64,000 nucleotides of DNA from Cervus elaphus (taxonomy: Eukaryota; Chordata; Mammalia; Artiodactyla; Cervidae), in the NCBI RefSeq assembly GCF_910594005.1, contig NC_057848.1:55011616-55075615 (forward strand), in the 5' to 3' direction. Shown one piece after another: positions 10,560 through 23,026 of this stretch (position 1 is the first letter of the stretch; each line of letters starts with the position of its first letter). Below the pieces are notes generated by a model. The model was not told where the DNA came from and did no database searches. It was given only the letters and a program-made list of their open reading frames with translations. The translations under genes were made by a program, and so were the position numbers.

Positions 10560-11215
10560 AGCCTAATAGTAGAAGGGTTTCTGTAGCTTTATTTTGAAAA
10601 ACAAGGAAGAATTAGATGAGGCAAGAAGAGCGAAATGGAATATGACACAGAAAAGTCAGAATGAGCAAAGGCAGAGGCAAAAACTGGCCTACTGTGTACA
10701 GAGGAAGAGCACAGGAAACCTCTTACTGGGAGTTACTGGTCAGTGGCAGGAATGGAGGATGGAGAGGTAGCCATGGACAGGGTCGTGGAAGGCCTCAGAT
10801 GCCACATTCAAGAATTGAGACTTCTGGGATTTCCTGGCCGTCCAGTGGTTAGGACTCAGCACTGTCACGGCCTAGGGCCCGGGTTCAATCCCTGGTCAGG
10901 GAACTAAGATCCCTCAAGTTGTTAGGTACAGCCAGAAAAAAAGAATTTAGATTTATGAAGGCAACAGAGAGGTCTTTAGAGGGTTTTAGGCAGGGGAGTA
11001 ACACAATGGAGCCTGTGTTTTAGAAAGATCACTGTGTATGGTGTGTGGTGGAACTGGGGAAGTAAGTTGACATTACTGTAGAAAAGAAGACAGAAGAGAG
11101 GGCAGACTAGGGAGGCATTTGGAGGCAGGGTTGAAGTAACAAGACTTAGGGGCAAAATGAATGTAGGGGAGAGGGAGGAAGAGGGGTAAGGAGGCCTCCC
11201 AGGTCTCTGACTGAA
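10560..11215 (-). mobile_element. L2 ORF2 remnant, interrupted by a CHR SINE
   Basis: Antisense L2 landmarks: GGTCGTGGAAGGCCTCAGAT before the SINE, and GGGTTTTAGGCAGGGGAGTA and TTTTAGAAAGATCACTGTG after it. Heavily diverged. Confidence 0.65.
10826..10943 (+). mobile_element. CHR-type tRNA SINE
   Basis: GGGATTTCCTGGCCGTCCAG, GGTTCAATCCCTGGTCAGGG and a terminal A-rich tail; inserted in the L2 remnant. Confidence 0.88.
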
Positions 11216-12341
11216 TGGACAGATAAAGCCTCAAAGAGTGATCTGGGCTTAAGATGTGGAGTTGTCAGCAAAACATGATAGCTGCAGACCTTGAGGACTT
11301 ACTTAGGGAGCATCTGTTAATTCCACATGTGTGGCTTCAGGTATTGGAAGACAGCATTTCAGAAACCCCGTGGCTTCTCTTCTTTATGTTAAATCTAGTT
11401 TTCAACTATTCTCTCCACTGCTTCAGGTCCCCTCAATATGGCTTTGTTTGCCTCTGAACACATTCCACTTGATTGGAATGTACCCTCTGGGCACAGTCTG
11501 ACAAGGAACAAGTAGGGCAGTTTATCACCACCCTCACTCTTGACACTGTTTCTCTTAATGTGGCCTCATATCACATCAGCCCTTTTGGGAGATGTAGCAC
11601 TCCGCTGACACACCATCAACTACCTTCTTTCATTGTTTCACACGCAGGTCATTTGAAAACCCAATCTGCTTTGTCCTGAACAGATGCGGTTTGTCTGTGG
11701 CCCTGTTTAATTTCTCCTTGGTAGAGAAAGTCTAAGGCTGTCAGAACACATCTGGAGTTTGATTATATCCCCTGATATCTTCACCATATCTTCTTCTTGT
11801 CTTCTGGCAATGCCTGCATCCAGGCATTGATCAAAACAGAACAAGATGCAGTTGAGAGCAGGTCTCTGGTAGCTGCTGGAAATCTCCCCTTCAGGTTGAT
11901 AAACCCAAAGGGTGCTGCCGAATGCTGTGATTTAATTTTAAACGAGTGAGCCAATCTCAGCCACGGAAAAATCACACTCAGCCTGTTTCAGTTAGTAGGG
12001 ATTGGACAGAAATACCTTGCGACCAAACATGTCACTTCATTAGGATGACCAGGTGTCACATCTTTCGTGTCGTGACTCCCCTCAGTTAGCCATGTTGATT
12101 TAAAGACCCTTGTTTGGTGCCTCTGTGCGACCATGGTGCCTTGACAGGCAGGACACAGTGAAACATTTGCCATCCTCTGCAAGTCCAGGCCAACTTTTGC
12201 TTGGCATTGGTAAATAAATGTGGAAACAACAGCAACCAAAGGAAGAGTGTCCCAGGCAAGAAATCCGGGGGCCATCTTTGACTCCTCTCTCCCGCTTACC
12301 TTCAATGTCTGAATTTTCCCCGAGTCCTGCTGATTCTAGTT
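11216..12341. other. HS6ST2: Intron stretch without recognised features
   Basis: No named repeat and no convincing coding region on either strand. Confidence 0.5.
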
Positions 12342-12765
12342 CTTTTTTTTTTAAACTTTTATTAGAGTGTAGTTGCTTTATAGTGTTATGTTAGTTTCTC
12401 CTATACAGTAAAGTGAATCAGCTATATGTATACACATATCCCCCCCCCCACCTTTTTAAATTTCCTTCCCATTTAGGTTATCACAGAGCCCTGAGTAGAG
12501 TTCCCTGGGGTATACAGTAGGTTCTCTTTAGTTCTCTCTTTTAGACATGGTAGTGTATTAGGCCAATCCCAGTCTCCCAGTTCATCCCACCTGCCCTTGC
12601 CCGCTTGGTATCCATACATTTGTTTTCCCCATCTGCGTCTCTATTTCTGCTTTGCAAATAACTGCTTCTATGCCAGTTTCCTAGATTCCACATATATGGG
12701 TTAATATATGATATTTGTCTTTCTCTTTCTGAACTTAGTTCACCCTGTGTAACAGTCTCTAGTTC
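12342..12765 (-). mobile_element. L1 3' end
   Basis: T-rich start, then CTATACAGTAAAGTGAATCA, GGTATACAGTAGGTTCTC and CAGTTCATCCCACCTGCCCT, the reverse of an L1 3' UTR. Contains a C10 run near 12440. Confidence 0.85.
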
Positions 12766-12775
12766 TTATTTGCTC

Positions 12776-13690
12776 CCAAATCCATCCTTTCTACCACTGC
12801 CTGGGGTCAGACCCTCATCACTTTTCTACCTGATCACTGTAACAGCATCCTGGCCCACCTCCCTGTCCCCACACTGACATCCATTCCACACTCCCATGTG
12901 ACACACATCTGACCTACCACTCCCTAGTTAAGACCTCTTAATGGCTCCCTATCAATTGTGACATGAAGTGCCAGCTCTCCACATGTGACCCACAGCCTTG
13001 TGGCTGGCACCTGACAACCACCTTTCTTTCTCTTCAGTCTGATCTCTATTAAGCTCCCTCGACACTAGTCTTTCTCAACCATGAGTAATTCGAACCCTCC
13101 CTGCTTCCATTCCCTGACCCTAGGACATTTGGAAATACCTGGAGACATTTTGGTTGCCACAACTGGGGAGCAGGTGCTACCGACATCTAGTGAGTTGAGT
13201 CTAGGAATGCTTCTAAACATCCTACAATGCAGGCTAGTGACTAATTATCAACAGTGCCAGGCTGACAAACCCTGCTTTATATACTATGTTCCAAGTATGC
13301 AAAAGTAATTTTAATGTTCTACATTGGTTCCCGGCAAAGATCCTACAGGTCTTTTCCCTTTGTATATGGAGTGCCTACTGTTTGGAATGGCTCCAATCTG
13401 TCTTTTGTAGATCACCTGGAAACCTCCAAGACTAAACTCAAAGATTGCCTCCTCCACGAACCTTTCCTTGACCTTCCGGGGCAGAGTTACCTACCCTGGT
13501 ATTCCCCTGTTTCAACTCTGCTGGTATTCCCCCACTGTAACACTCAGCACAATGGGCTGTGATTGTCTAGTGATTTGTCTGCCTCCCCCATTGGACTATG
13601 AACTCTAGAAGAGTAGGGACCATGTAGCATTTATTAACATAAGCCCCCCACCCCAGGCTTGGAATAATGTTTGACATAAAATAAGTGATT
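12776..13690 (+). mobile_element. L2 3' region, split by MER20
   Basis: Left part has TTTCTACCTGATCACTG and TCCTGGCCCACCTCCCTG. The right part, after MER20, has CTCCACGAACCTTTCCTTGA and GGACTATGAACTCTAGAAGA, the usual L2 3' terminus. Confidence 0.75.
13069..13278 (+). mobile_element. MER20 (hAT-Charlie) DNA transposon
   Basis: TTTCTCAACCATGAG start, ACATTTGGAAATACCTGGAG, CATTTTGGTTGCCACAACTG, AAACATCCTACAATGCAGG and an end near GACAAACCCTGC. Inserted within L2. Confidence 0.85.
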
Positions 13691-13749
13691 AGTAAAAGAC
13701 TGTTAATTGGATGTCTGCAGCAGAAACAGCAGAGCTTACGGTGAGCTCA

Positions 13750-13805
13750 CAGGAAATGCCTATCGTTGTCTTTGATACAGGAAATGCCTATCGTTGTCTT
13801 TGATA
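13750..13805. repeat. Exact 28-bp tandem duplication
   Basis: Two identical copies (13750-13777 and 13778-13805), each starting CAGGAAATGCC and ending TTTGATA. Confidence 0.95.
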
Positions 13806-13997
13806 CAGAAAAGCCACTAGATGTCAGTATTAAATAACAGAACTACCATTTTACACCTGTGCAGGAACATTTTAAGGGGCTCTAGCTATGAAGGGTATCT
13901 AGTTACATTTAGCACTTGTCCCTGACTTTCTGTGTAGTAGTCCAATTTTAAAGAAGGGTGGGAAGTTTAAGGATATTAAGAGTATGTAAATGGATAC

Positions 13998-14600
13998 AGT
14001 GACAGACTTTATTTTGGGGGGATCCCAAATCACTGCAGGTGGTGACTACAGCCATGAAATTAAAAGACATTTGCTCCTTGGAAAAAAGTTATGACCAACC
14101 TAGACAGCATATTAAAAAGCAGAGACATTACTTTGTCAACAAAGGTCCGTCTAGTCAAGGCTATGGTTTCTCCAGTAGTCATGTATGGACATGAGAGTTG
14201 GACTATAAAGAAAGCTGAGCACTGAAGAATTGATGCTTTTGAACTGTGGTGTTGGAGAAGACTCTTGAGAGTCCCTTGGACTGCAAGGAGATCCCACCAG
14301 TCCATCCTAAAGGAAATCAGTCCTGAATATTCATTGGAAGAACTGGTGCTGAAGCTGAAACTCCAATACTTTGGCCACCTGATGTGAAGAACTGACTCAT
14401 TGGAAAAGACCCTGATGCTAGGAAAGATTGAAGGCGAGAGGAGAAGGGGACAACAGAGGAAGAGATGGTTGGATGGCTTCACCGACTCAATGGACATGGG
14501 TTTGGGTGGACTCCGAGAGTTAGTGATGGACAGGGAGGCCTGGCGTGCTGCAGTCCATGGGGTCCCAAAGAGTCAGGCACAACTAAGCGGCTGAACTGAA
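13998..14600 (+). mobile_element. BovB 3' region
   Basis: From GACTTTATTTTGGGGG through ACCTAGACAGCATATTAAAA, AGTCATGTATGGACATGAGA and GTTGGATGGCTTCACCGACT to the tail CTAAGCGGCTGAACTGAA. About 600 bp of the RT-to-3'-end portion; not intact. Confidence 0.94.
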
Positions 14601-15044
14601 ATGGATAAAAATGAGAACCGGTTTTCATGTTCATTGAAACAAACTATCCTGAAATAAGTACCCAAGTTCTAAGTCATAGATTTTGAGACTTGGCAGAGCA
14701 AGAAGAAACTTTGAGATGGTAAATCATCTAAATCAATGTCTTCACTTTAGAGGTAAAGAAATCAAGGCCTCGGCAGCAAAGATTTGCCCGCAAGTCACAA
14801 ATGGCCAGTAGTTCTTGGGAATCAATCTAACTGCAAGGGATATTCCTGGGCTGAAGGCATATATTTTTAGTAGTTCCTGTCTTTGTGTCTGTTGATTACC
14901 TAGGATGGTATAATAATCCATGCCCAGAACAGACCAGTAATCCTTAAAAAGGGGGAGGTTTTTGGCTGCAAAGAGAGGGCATTTCTTTATGCCAACTAGT
15001 TGCACAGCAAGGAGCTGGGGGCATTTGTGTCTGGCACTTAAACC

Positions 15045-15237
15045 TGTGGTTCTGCCTGCAATGCAGGAGGCCCAGGTTCGATCCCTGGGTCAGGAAGATC
15101 CCCTGGAGGAGGGCATGGCAACCCACTCTGGTATTCCTGCTTGGAGAATCCCATGGACAGAGGCGCCTGGTGGGGTACAGTCCAGGGGGTTGCAAAAAGT
15201 TGGACACGACTGAGGACTAACACTTTCACTTTCACAC
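15045..15237 (+). mobile_element. Bov-tA SINE, 5' truncated
   Basis: GGTTCTGCCTGCAATGCAGG, GATCCCTGGGTCAGGAAGAT, ending GGACACGACTGAGGACTAAC. Confidence 0.92.
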
Positions 15238-15254
15238 TTACACATTAACTTACT

Positions 15255-15376
15255 TACACATCAACTCCCAACAATACTGGGAGTCAGATATTGTTATTCC
15301 CATTCTGATGATGAAGAAGCTGAGACTAACAGAGAATGTGATTTGACCCAGTGCCTCGCCACAAGTTAGGCTGCTG
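15255..15376 (-). mobile_element. MIR SINE
   Basis: Reverse MIR core: TTGTTATTCCCATTCTGATG, AGAAGCTGAGACTAAC. Diverged. Confidence 0.65.
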
Positions 15377-15377
15377 T

Positions 15378-15638
15378 TCTTGTTGAGCCGCTGAGTCATG
15401 TCAGACTCTTTGCAACCCCATGGGTGACAGCACACCAGGCTTCCCTGTCCTTCACTATCTCCTGGAGTTTGCTCAAACTCATGTCCATTGAGTGAGTGAT
15501 GACATGCAACCATCTCATCCTCTGTCACCTCCTTCTTCTCCTGCCCTCAGTCTTTCCTAGCATCAGGGTCTTTTCTAATGAGTCGGCTCTTCGCATCAGA
15601 TGGCCAAAGTATTGAAGCTTCAGCTTCAGCATCAATTA
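15378..15638 (-). mobile_element. BovB 3' end fragment
   Basis: TATCTCCTGGAGTTTGCTCA, CCTAGCATCAGGGTCTTTTC, ATGGCCAAAGTATTGAAGCT. Confidence 0.92.
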
Positions 15639-15747
15639 AATAGGATTGCTCAGATATGAACCAGTTTCTCTTTGACTGTAGAACATGTATTCTCCCCATC
15701 CTACTGCTGGGACACAAACCCAGGACTTCTATGAACAAGCTAAGGAT

Positions 15748-16243
15748 GTGGTTCTCATATCATGGTCTGGAATCAGCAGCATCAGCATCACTTCATAAAT
15801 TGTTAGAAATGCACATTCTTGGGTCAACCACTGAAGCAGAAACACAGGGGCTGGAGCCCAGCAATCTGTTTTAGCAAGCCCTCTGGGAAATTCCCTGTTA
15901 GCTTCCTGGGCTTCCCAGGAATCCAGCAGGTAAAGAATCCACCTGCAACGCAGGAGACCCCGGTTTGATTCCCTGGGTTGGGAAGATCCGCTGGAAAAGT
16001 GATAGTCTACCCACTCCAGTATTCTTGGGCTTCCCTTGTGGCTCAGCTGGTAAAGAATCCGCCTGCAATGTGGGAGACTTGGGTTCGATCCCTGGGTCAG
16101 GAAGATCCCCTGGAGGAGGGAAAGGCTACCCACTCCAGTATTTTGTCCTGGAGAATTTCATGGACTATATAGTCCATGAGGTCTCAAAGAGTTGGACACT
16201 GTGTGGGAAATTCTGATGCATGTGTGCTTGAGAACCACTGTCC
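15748..16243 (-). mobile_element. MER5A (hAT-Charlie), split by a Bov-A2 SINE
   Basis: Left part: GTGGTTCTCATATCATGGTC, AGCAGCATCAGCATCACTTC, AGCAATCTGTTTTAGCAAGC. Right part after the SINE: AATTCTGATGCATGTGTGCT and TGAGAACCACTG. The two halves read continuously once the SINE is removed. Confidence 0.88.
15894..16203 (+). mobile_element. Bov-A2 dimeric SINE
   Basis: Two Bov-A monomers in tandem, starting GGGCTTCCCAGGAATCC and GGGCTTCCCTTGTGGCTCAG. Flanked by a 10-bp target-site duplication TGGGAAATTC at 15884-15893 and 16204-16213, lying within MER5A. Confidence 0.93.
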
Positions 16244-19200
16244 TAGGCATGTGGCTTCAGACATCAAAAGTCCCTCAGAGATCCCGGGGGTCCCCAGAGT
16301 GTGGATAAGTGACCCCGAGAGACAAAAGCATGACAAAATAAGCCTAAGGAAGCCCACTGCTGTCCAGGGAAAGCCCAGAGAACTTGGCCTGAGCAAAGTT
16401 ATGAAGATTATGCTGTAAACGTTTAACTTTCCTTTAAGGTCACTGGTTCAAGAAAGGCCACAATAAGTTTCTTCTTGCACCACTCAAAGGGGAAATAAAT
16501 ATAAAAGCCATTTTTTTTGTGGAAGGAGACCACTAAAACTGTACAAGTTAAGGTCATAGGAGCGATCAATAAAAAGTTAATTTAAGAAAGGAAACAAATT
16601 CTTAGCCCAAATCAATAGGACTGAACATTTTGTCATACCTGTAGCCTATTTCTGTATTTTAAAGTTCAGCTTTTGCACGCCTTGTTCATGGAGTAATGAT
16701 TAGTGGTACAGAAATAAGAACTGTGGTTGGTGGTCCTAAGTAGACTTCGGGGTGGGCCTCTACATGACATTGAGTTATTAATGCTGAAGGTCTGGTCCCC
16801 TTCCGTGGTTGATGATGTTGAAACCAACTGCACAGAACCTCCCACTGCATGTAAATGACTAGGTCAAGGCAAGGAGGATGGCTTATAGATCAAACATTAA
16901 TATGTGAGTGTAGATGAAACACAAGTATAGTTAATTGATTCAAAGGCAATCCCCTCCAATGGGACTGGATCCCCCAAGCCCTAGGACTGCCATTTTAACT
17001 GCTTTTCTTGAGTGACTTATATACCAGCAGTCTCCAAAGAGGAGTTCCTTAAACCCTATGAGCAGCTGTGGCAGCAGACTCATGTAAGAAGTGTGGGACT
17101 TGAAGAGGGGGCAACTTTGAAGTGGGTGGGTGCTCATTTAGATGTGTTGTCTTTGGTGCATTTGTCAAACCATTCTTGTGGCTTAGCAGTCATCTTTGGT
17201 CTAGTGAGAAATGTGAGCCTTTATAGTCACATAAAGTGGATTACTTCCAATCACTTGATTGTCTTCACCACACTGGATGCTGGATGTCTCTCCTTTTTCC
17301 CCTTTAAGCTGATGCTGTGACCAATTGATGCTGGGCAATGCAAGAGAGGTGGAAAACAGGACCCATCCTTGGGAGCCCACTCATCTGTAAGACAGCCAAG
17401 ACTTTCACTGGCTCATTGAATGGCTTGACTTAAGAGTACTTAGCAGTACACAAGCACTCCAGCAAAGTATCTCCTGGACACAAAGCTAATTTAGAAAAGG
17501 CTGAAGGTCTCGCACCCCTCCAAATAAGCCATCCAGTTCTCCTGGCAAGGGGTTTTCTGCTGTTCTTCACACCTCACCCGAAGGAAGGAGCAGTTCTGTG
17601 TGTGTAAAGTAATACCTTAATCAATGCCTTAATTAATTGACGCTCCCCCACCCCTGGTTAACCAAACGTTAGCCTGTGTGTACTGTGGGGAAACATTCAA
17701 CAAAGCACAGACAGATTTTACTTAAAAAGAAAGATGTTTTTCAATGCCATTCTTCTTTCCTATCTTTTACAAGGCAGAAAAATGATGGTTTCTTATCTGG
17801 TGAAAGGGAAGAAAAGGTTTCTAATGTCTGTAAATTTGAACCCAACGTGGAACTCTTCACAGTACTTCACACAGAACTCATCACCACAGTCTTGGTGATG
17901 TTTACTTCTTTTTAAAGGAAATCTAGTTCCTCTCCTTCCCAAAGCCCAGTAGGCTCCAAAGTACATAAATCTAAGGACTTTTGTAAGCAGTGAGAAAGCT
18001 GAGATTTTTAACAAGATGTGAAATTCCAAACTTTATGACCCGTAGTTACCAGCCTTCACCCAGAGTCCACTCAACTGCTTGGCAGCGTGAAAAATTTTGC
18101 TGCTTACCCTGCCCCCTGAATTTTATTGTGTGTGTGTTCTAAAATTACTCCATGAGTCTCAGATCATCGTACTCAGTGTGGTTCTGAGGTGGAAAGAACT
18201 TTTAGAGAAAACCCCTTCCAGTGTGGAGATGAGGTAGCAGGGGCCTCTTGAAGGGTATGATCCATCCATGTCCTGTAGAGACTAGTTCTGCTTCCTGCCT
18301 TCCCTTCCAGGGACTCCTCCCTCTCCACATGGTACTTCTCAGCTTCTGGAGTATTTCCATGCGGCATCTTCTGGCAATTTGTCATCCCCCAAGGGGTGGC
18401 ATCTAGGGCAGCCAGAGAGAGGAGTTGGTTTTCTTCCTTTCTCCAAAGAGAGTGGGCAGAGGTGAAAAGGGGTAAACTTCACCCCCCAGGGGACAAACAG
18501 AAGGAAGCCAGAGGAAATGTCTAACTGCTACCACTGGGACCACCATGGTGAAGGTCTTGCTCTCCGGATAAGCATCCTTGGTATCTCTTGTCATGGATCT
18601 CAATGAAGATAACGTGACTATTATATATAAAGTTCTTGGAACTGAGCTTGGAACCCAGCAGCTAACAAATGTTAGATCTTATTATCGTTACTGTTGTGGC
18701 TCTACAGACATGGGTATTCAGCTAAAAGATGTTATTCAACCTTCCTAAAAATCACAAAGCTAGCTAATGACTGTCTGTCGGGTCTGTGTGATTCCTGAGC
18801 TCAGATGCTTGCCCACTGCCCTGGCTGACGGTGCCCTATTTGGTCTTTGGCCAAGCATGTCTGAGCCTGCAGCTGTGTGTCCTCACTGAGTCACACACCC
18901 CTGCTTAGACCTGGGCACTGAGGACAGCCTGAGGAGCTAGAGGCCAAGAGCACAAAGGGCCTGGCCTGAGTAGGAAGTCTCAGGAGGAGGGAGTTGGATA
19001 TGCCCGGATGTGAAAGGAAGGACTGCTTCTGAGGTTTTCGTGGGCCCCTGATAGAGCCTTAGGGAGGGGATCTGAGCATGGCAGAGGTGGGGGCCAAGGG
19101 TGGGGTGTAGGGGGCCACCATTCTCGTCCCCACCTCCCATTACACAGACGAGGAAACCAGAGAGCTGGCTCCCTTGCCTTCTCCAGATTGTGGGAAATCT

Positions 19201-19859
19201 GGAGGCCCATGGGATCCTTCCTTCAGGGACTCCCTCGAAGACAGGGAACCAAGTAACAGGCCTTCTGCAGGTGGCGGGCAGTCAATAAATAGCATTTAAG
19301 GTTCTTCTGAGCAGGCTGCCGGCAGCTGCACTGGTTCACCTGGGCTGCTGGCCATGTGCTGTCTAGGAGGCAGGCACCTCGGGTGCGCGTGGGGGAAATC
19401 GTTAGAGGAAAACTAGTTGAGATAAATGTCTGCTCTCAACATTGTGGTATTTTCCAGAACAGCACAAGGGAAAAGTTTTCCCCTCCATGAAGCTGCCCCT
19501 TCTTGAGTCCTGGGTTGATTTTAATGAGCTCTAATATTGTTGTAAGGTGCTGAGAGAGACGAAGTGCAAACCCTGGCTTTTGTGGGGGAAACAGACCTCA
19601 TTTACCATTTAAACTGTGAAGAATGGGAGCCATTCAGAATTTCCAGGGCTGGCTGAGTTGTGCCTCCATTCCCCCGGGAGCTTTTTTTTTTTTTTCTTTT
19701 TCCTGCAGGTATTCAGGCTGCAAAAGTCACAATTACTGGATAACACAGCTTGGCTGTATGTATGTGGAAATGAGCATCGTATATAGCACCGGGTACAGCC
19801 TGGTTTCCCCACAATGATAACACGGAAAATGGAAAAAGAACTCACTAATCCCCCGCTCT
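16244..19859. other. HS6ST2: Intron stretch, largely unclassified; MIR 3' piece at about 18605-18700
   Basis: A diverged MIR 3' end (GAACTGAGCTTGGAACCCAG, TTAGATCTTATTATCG) is the only repeat named. A short plus-strand open frame at 17012-17320 resembles nothing I recognise. A T-tract lies at about 19682-19695. Confidence 0.5.
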
Positions 19860-22412
19860 GTTCATTTCCAAGGCAAGCCATTCAATATCACGATAATCCA
19901 AGTCTGTGCCCCTACCAGTAACACTGAAGAAGCTAAAGTTCAACGGTTCTATGAAGGCCTACAAGACCTTTTAGAACTAACACCCTAAAAAGATGTCCTT
20001 TTCATTATAGGGGACTGGAATGCAAAAGTAGGAAGTCAAGAAACACTTGGAGTAACATGCAAATTTGGCCTTGGAGTACAGAATGAAGCAGGGCAAAGGC
20101 TAATACAGTTCTGCCAAGAGAACGCACTGGTCATAGCAAACACCCTCTTCCAACAACACAAGAGAAGACTCTACACATGGACATCACCAGATGGCCAACA
20201 CCGAAATCAGATTGATTATATTCTTTGCAGCCAAAGATGGAGAAACTCTATACAGTCAGCAAAAACAAGGCTGGGAGCTGACTGTGGCTCAGATCATGAA
20301 CTCCTTATTGCCAAATTCAGACTTAAATTGAAGAAAGTGGGGAAAACCACTAGACCATTCAGGTATGACCTAAATCAAATCCCTTATGATAATACAGTGG
20401 AAGTGAGAAATAGATTTAAGGAACTAGATCTGATAGAGTGCCTGATGAACTATGGATGGAGGTTCATGACATTGTACAGGAGACAGGGATCAAGACCATC
20501 CCCAAGAAAAAGAAATGCAAAAAGGCAAAATGGCTGTCTGAGGAGGCCTTACAAATAGCTGTGAAAAGAAGAGAAGTGAAAAGCAAAAGACAAATGGATA
20601 GATATAAGCATCTGAATGCAGAGTTCCAAAGAATAGCCAGGAGAGATAAGAAAGCTGTCCTCAGTGATCAGTGCAAAGAAATAGAGGAAAACAATAGAAT
20701 GGGAATGACTAGAGATCTCTTCAAGAAAATTAGAGATACCAAGGGAACATTTCATGCAAAGATGGGCTCAATAAAGGACAGAAATGGTAGGGACCTAACA
20801 AGCAGAAGATATAAAGAAGAGGTGGTAAGAATACACAGAAGAAATATACAAAAAAGATCTTCATGAGCCAGATAATCACAATGGTGTGATCACTCACTTA
20901 GAGCCAGACATCCTGGAATGTGAAGTCAAGTGGACCTTAGGAAGCATCACTATGAACAAAGCTAGTGGAGGTGATGGAATTCCAGTTGAGCTATTTCAAA
21001 TCCTAAAAGATGATGCTGTGAAAGTGCTGCACTCAATGTCAGCAAATTTGGAAAACGCAGCAGTGGCCACAGGACTGGGAAAGGTCAGTTTTCACTCCAA
21101 TCCCAAAGAAAGGCAATGCCAAAGAATGTTCAAACTATGGCACAATTGCACTCATCTCACACACTAGTAAAGTAATGCTGAAAATTCTCTAAACCAGGCT
21201 TCAGCAATACATGAACCGTGAACTTCCAGATGTTTGAGGTGGTTTTAGAAAAGGCAGAGGAACCAGAGATCAAATTGCCAACAGTCATTGGATCATCGAA
21301 AAAGCAAGAGAGTTCCAGAAAAACATCTATTTCTGCTTTATTGACTATGCCAAAACCTTTGACTGCGTGGATCACAATAAACTGGAAAATTCTGAAAGAG
21401 ATGGGAATACCAGACCACCTGACCAGTCCCTTGAGAAACCTGTATGCTGGTCAGGAAGCAACAGTTAGAACTGGACAAGGAACAACAGACTGGTTCCAAA
21501 TAGGAAAAGGAGTGTGTCAAGGCTGTATATTGTCACCCTGCTTATTTAACTTATATGCAGAGTACATCATGAGAAATGCTGGACTGGAAGAAGCACAAGC
21601 TGGAATCAAGATTGCCGGGAGAAATATCAATAACCTCAGATATGCAGATGACACCTCTCTTATGGCAGAAAGTGAAGAAGAACTAAAGAGCCTCTTGATG
21701 AAAGTGAAAGAGGAGAGTGAAAAAGTTCACTTAAAGCTCAACATTCAGAAAACTAAGATCATGGCATCCTGTCCCATCAGTTCATGGCTAATAGATGGGG
21801 AAACAGTGGAAACAGTGGCTGACTTTATTTTTGGAGGCTCCAAAATCACTGCAGATGGTGATTGCAGCCATGAAATGAAAAGATGCTTACTCCTTGGAAG
21901 GAAAGTTCTAACCAACCTAGACAGCATATTAAAAAGCAGAGACATTACTTTGCCAGCAAAGGTCCATCTAGTCAAGGCTATGGTTTTTCCAGTGGTCATG
22001 TATGGATTTAAGAGTTGTACTATAAAGAAAGCTGAGCATCGAAGAATTGATGCTTTTAAACTATGGTTTGGAGAAGACTCTTGAGAGTCCCTTGGACTGC
22101 AAGGAGATCCAACCAGTCCATCCTAAAGGAGATCATTCCTGGGTGTTCATTGGAAGGACTGATGTTAAAGCTGAAACTCCAATACTTTGGCTACCTGATG
22201 CAAAGAGCTGACTCATTGGAAAAGACCCTGATGCTGGGAAAGATTGAGGGCAGGAGGAGAAGAGGACGCCAGAGGATTAGATGGTTGGATGGCATCACCG
22301 ACTCGATGGACGTGGGTTTGGGTGGACTACAGGGGTTGGTGATGGACAGGGAGGCCTGACGTGCTGCGATTCTTGGGGTTGCAAAGAGTTGGACATGACT
22401 GAGCAACTGAAC
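19860..22412 (+). mobile_element. BovB (RTE) LINE, long decayed copy
   Basis: About 2.5 kb covering part of the apurinic-type endonuclease, the reverse transcriptase and the 3' end. Endonuclease remnants are readable at about 20010-20330 (GDWNAKVGSQET; LYTWTSPDGQ; QIDYIL; SDHELL). The RT palm motif YADD is encoded at 21641-21652. The 3' tail ends GACTGAGCAACTGAACTGAA. The coding frame is broken by stops (for example TAA near 19986) and frame changes, so the copy is inactive; it survives as open fragments at 20438-20866 and 21218-22084. It is 5' truncated, and I found no clear target-site duplication. BovB is known to have spread between squamates and ruminants by horizontal transfer. Confidence 0.95.
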
Positions 22413-22892
22413 TGAAGTGAATTCCCCACCAACCTCTCTAACTCAAAAAAGAATCCCATGGCATGGTGGAGTGAGTACAAGAAGGGGCACCAGAGACAAA
22501 GATCGTGCTGGAACAGAAGGACTGATTTTGAAGGTTCTGGAGTATTAAAAGCTCACAAGCGCTTTAGAGGTACTATGCATCAAAGGGTCATTTTTCATGG
22601 TATAGATAAGAGACTCTGGACCATTGCATTTCCCCTCTAAGGCAAAAAAGGAGTGGTGTAGTTCTGGGGAGCCAGGGTCCAAGCACTCCTTCAAGTTACA
22701 ACTGAGTATCACACTGGGATGAGCTGAGTCCCGGAGAAAAGAGATTTTTGTACCTATCTAACATGTGCCTGAGTGGGAAAACTTACAGTGTGTGAAATCA
22801 GACAATGATAATGTTGTGAAATAGAATTCCTGGTTCCATTTTGGTTGGTGAAAGGACAAGTATCCTACAATCTTTGACAATGTAGAAGCTCT
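22413..22892. other. HS6ST2: Intron stretch without recognised features
   Basis: Nothing recognised on either strand. Confidence 0.5.
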
Positions 22893-23026
22893 CATTATTT
22901 ATTTATTTATTTTTGGCCTTGCAACACAGCTTGCAGGATCTTAGTTCTCTGACCATGGATTGAACCTGGGCCATGGCAGTGAAAGTACAAAGTCTTAACC
23001 ACTGGACTGCCATGGAATTTCCTAGA
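22893..23026 (-). mobile_element. CHR-type SINE
   Basis: TTATTTATTTATTTTTGGCC, CTCTGACCATGGATTGAACC, ACCACTGGACTGCCATGGAA. Confidence 0.88.

Noticed and set aside
20438..22084. Open frames that look like host genes
   Set aside because: They are pieces of the decayed BovB endonuclease/reverse transcriptase, not host genes.
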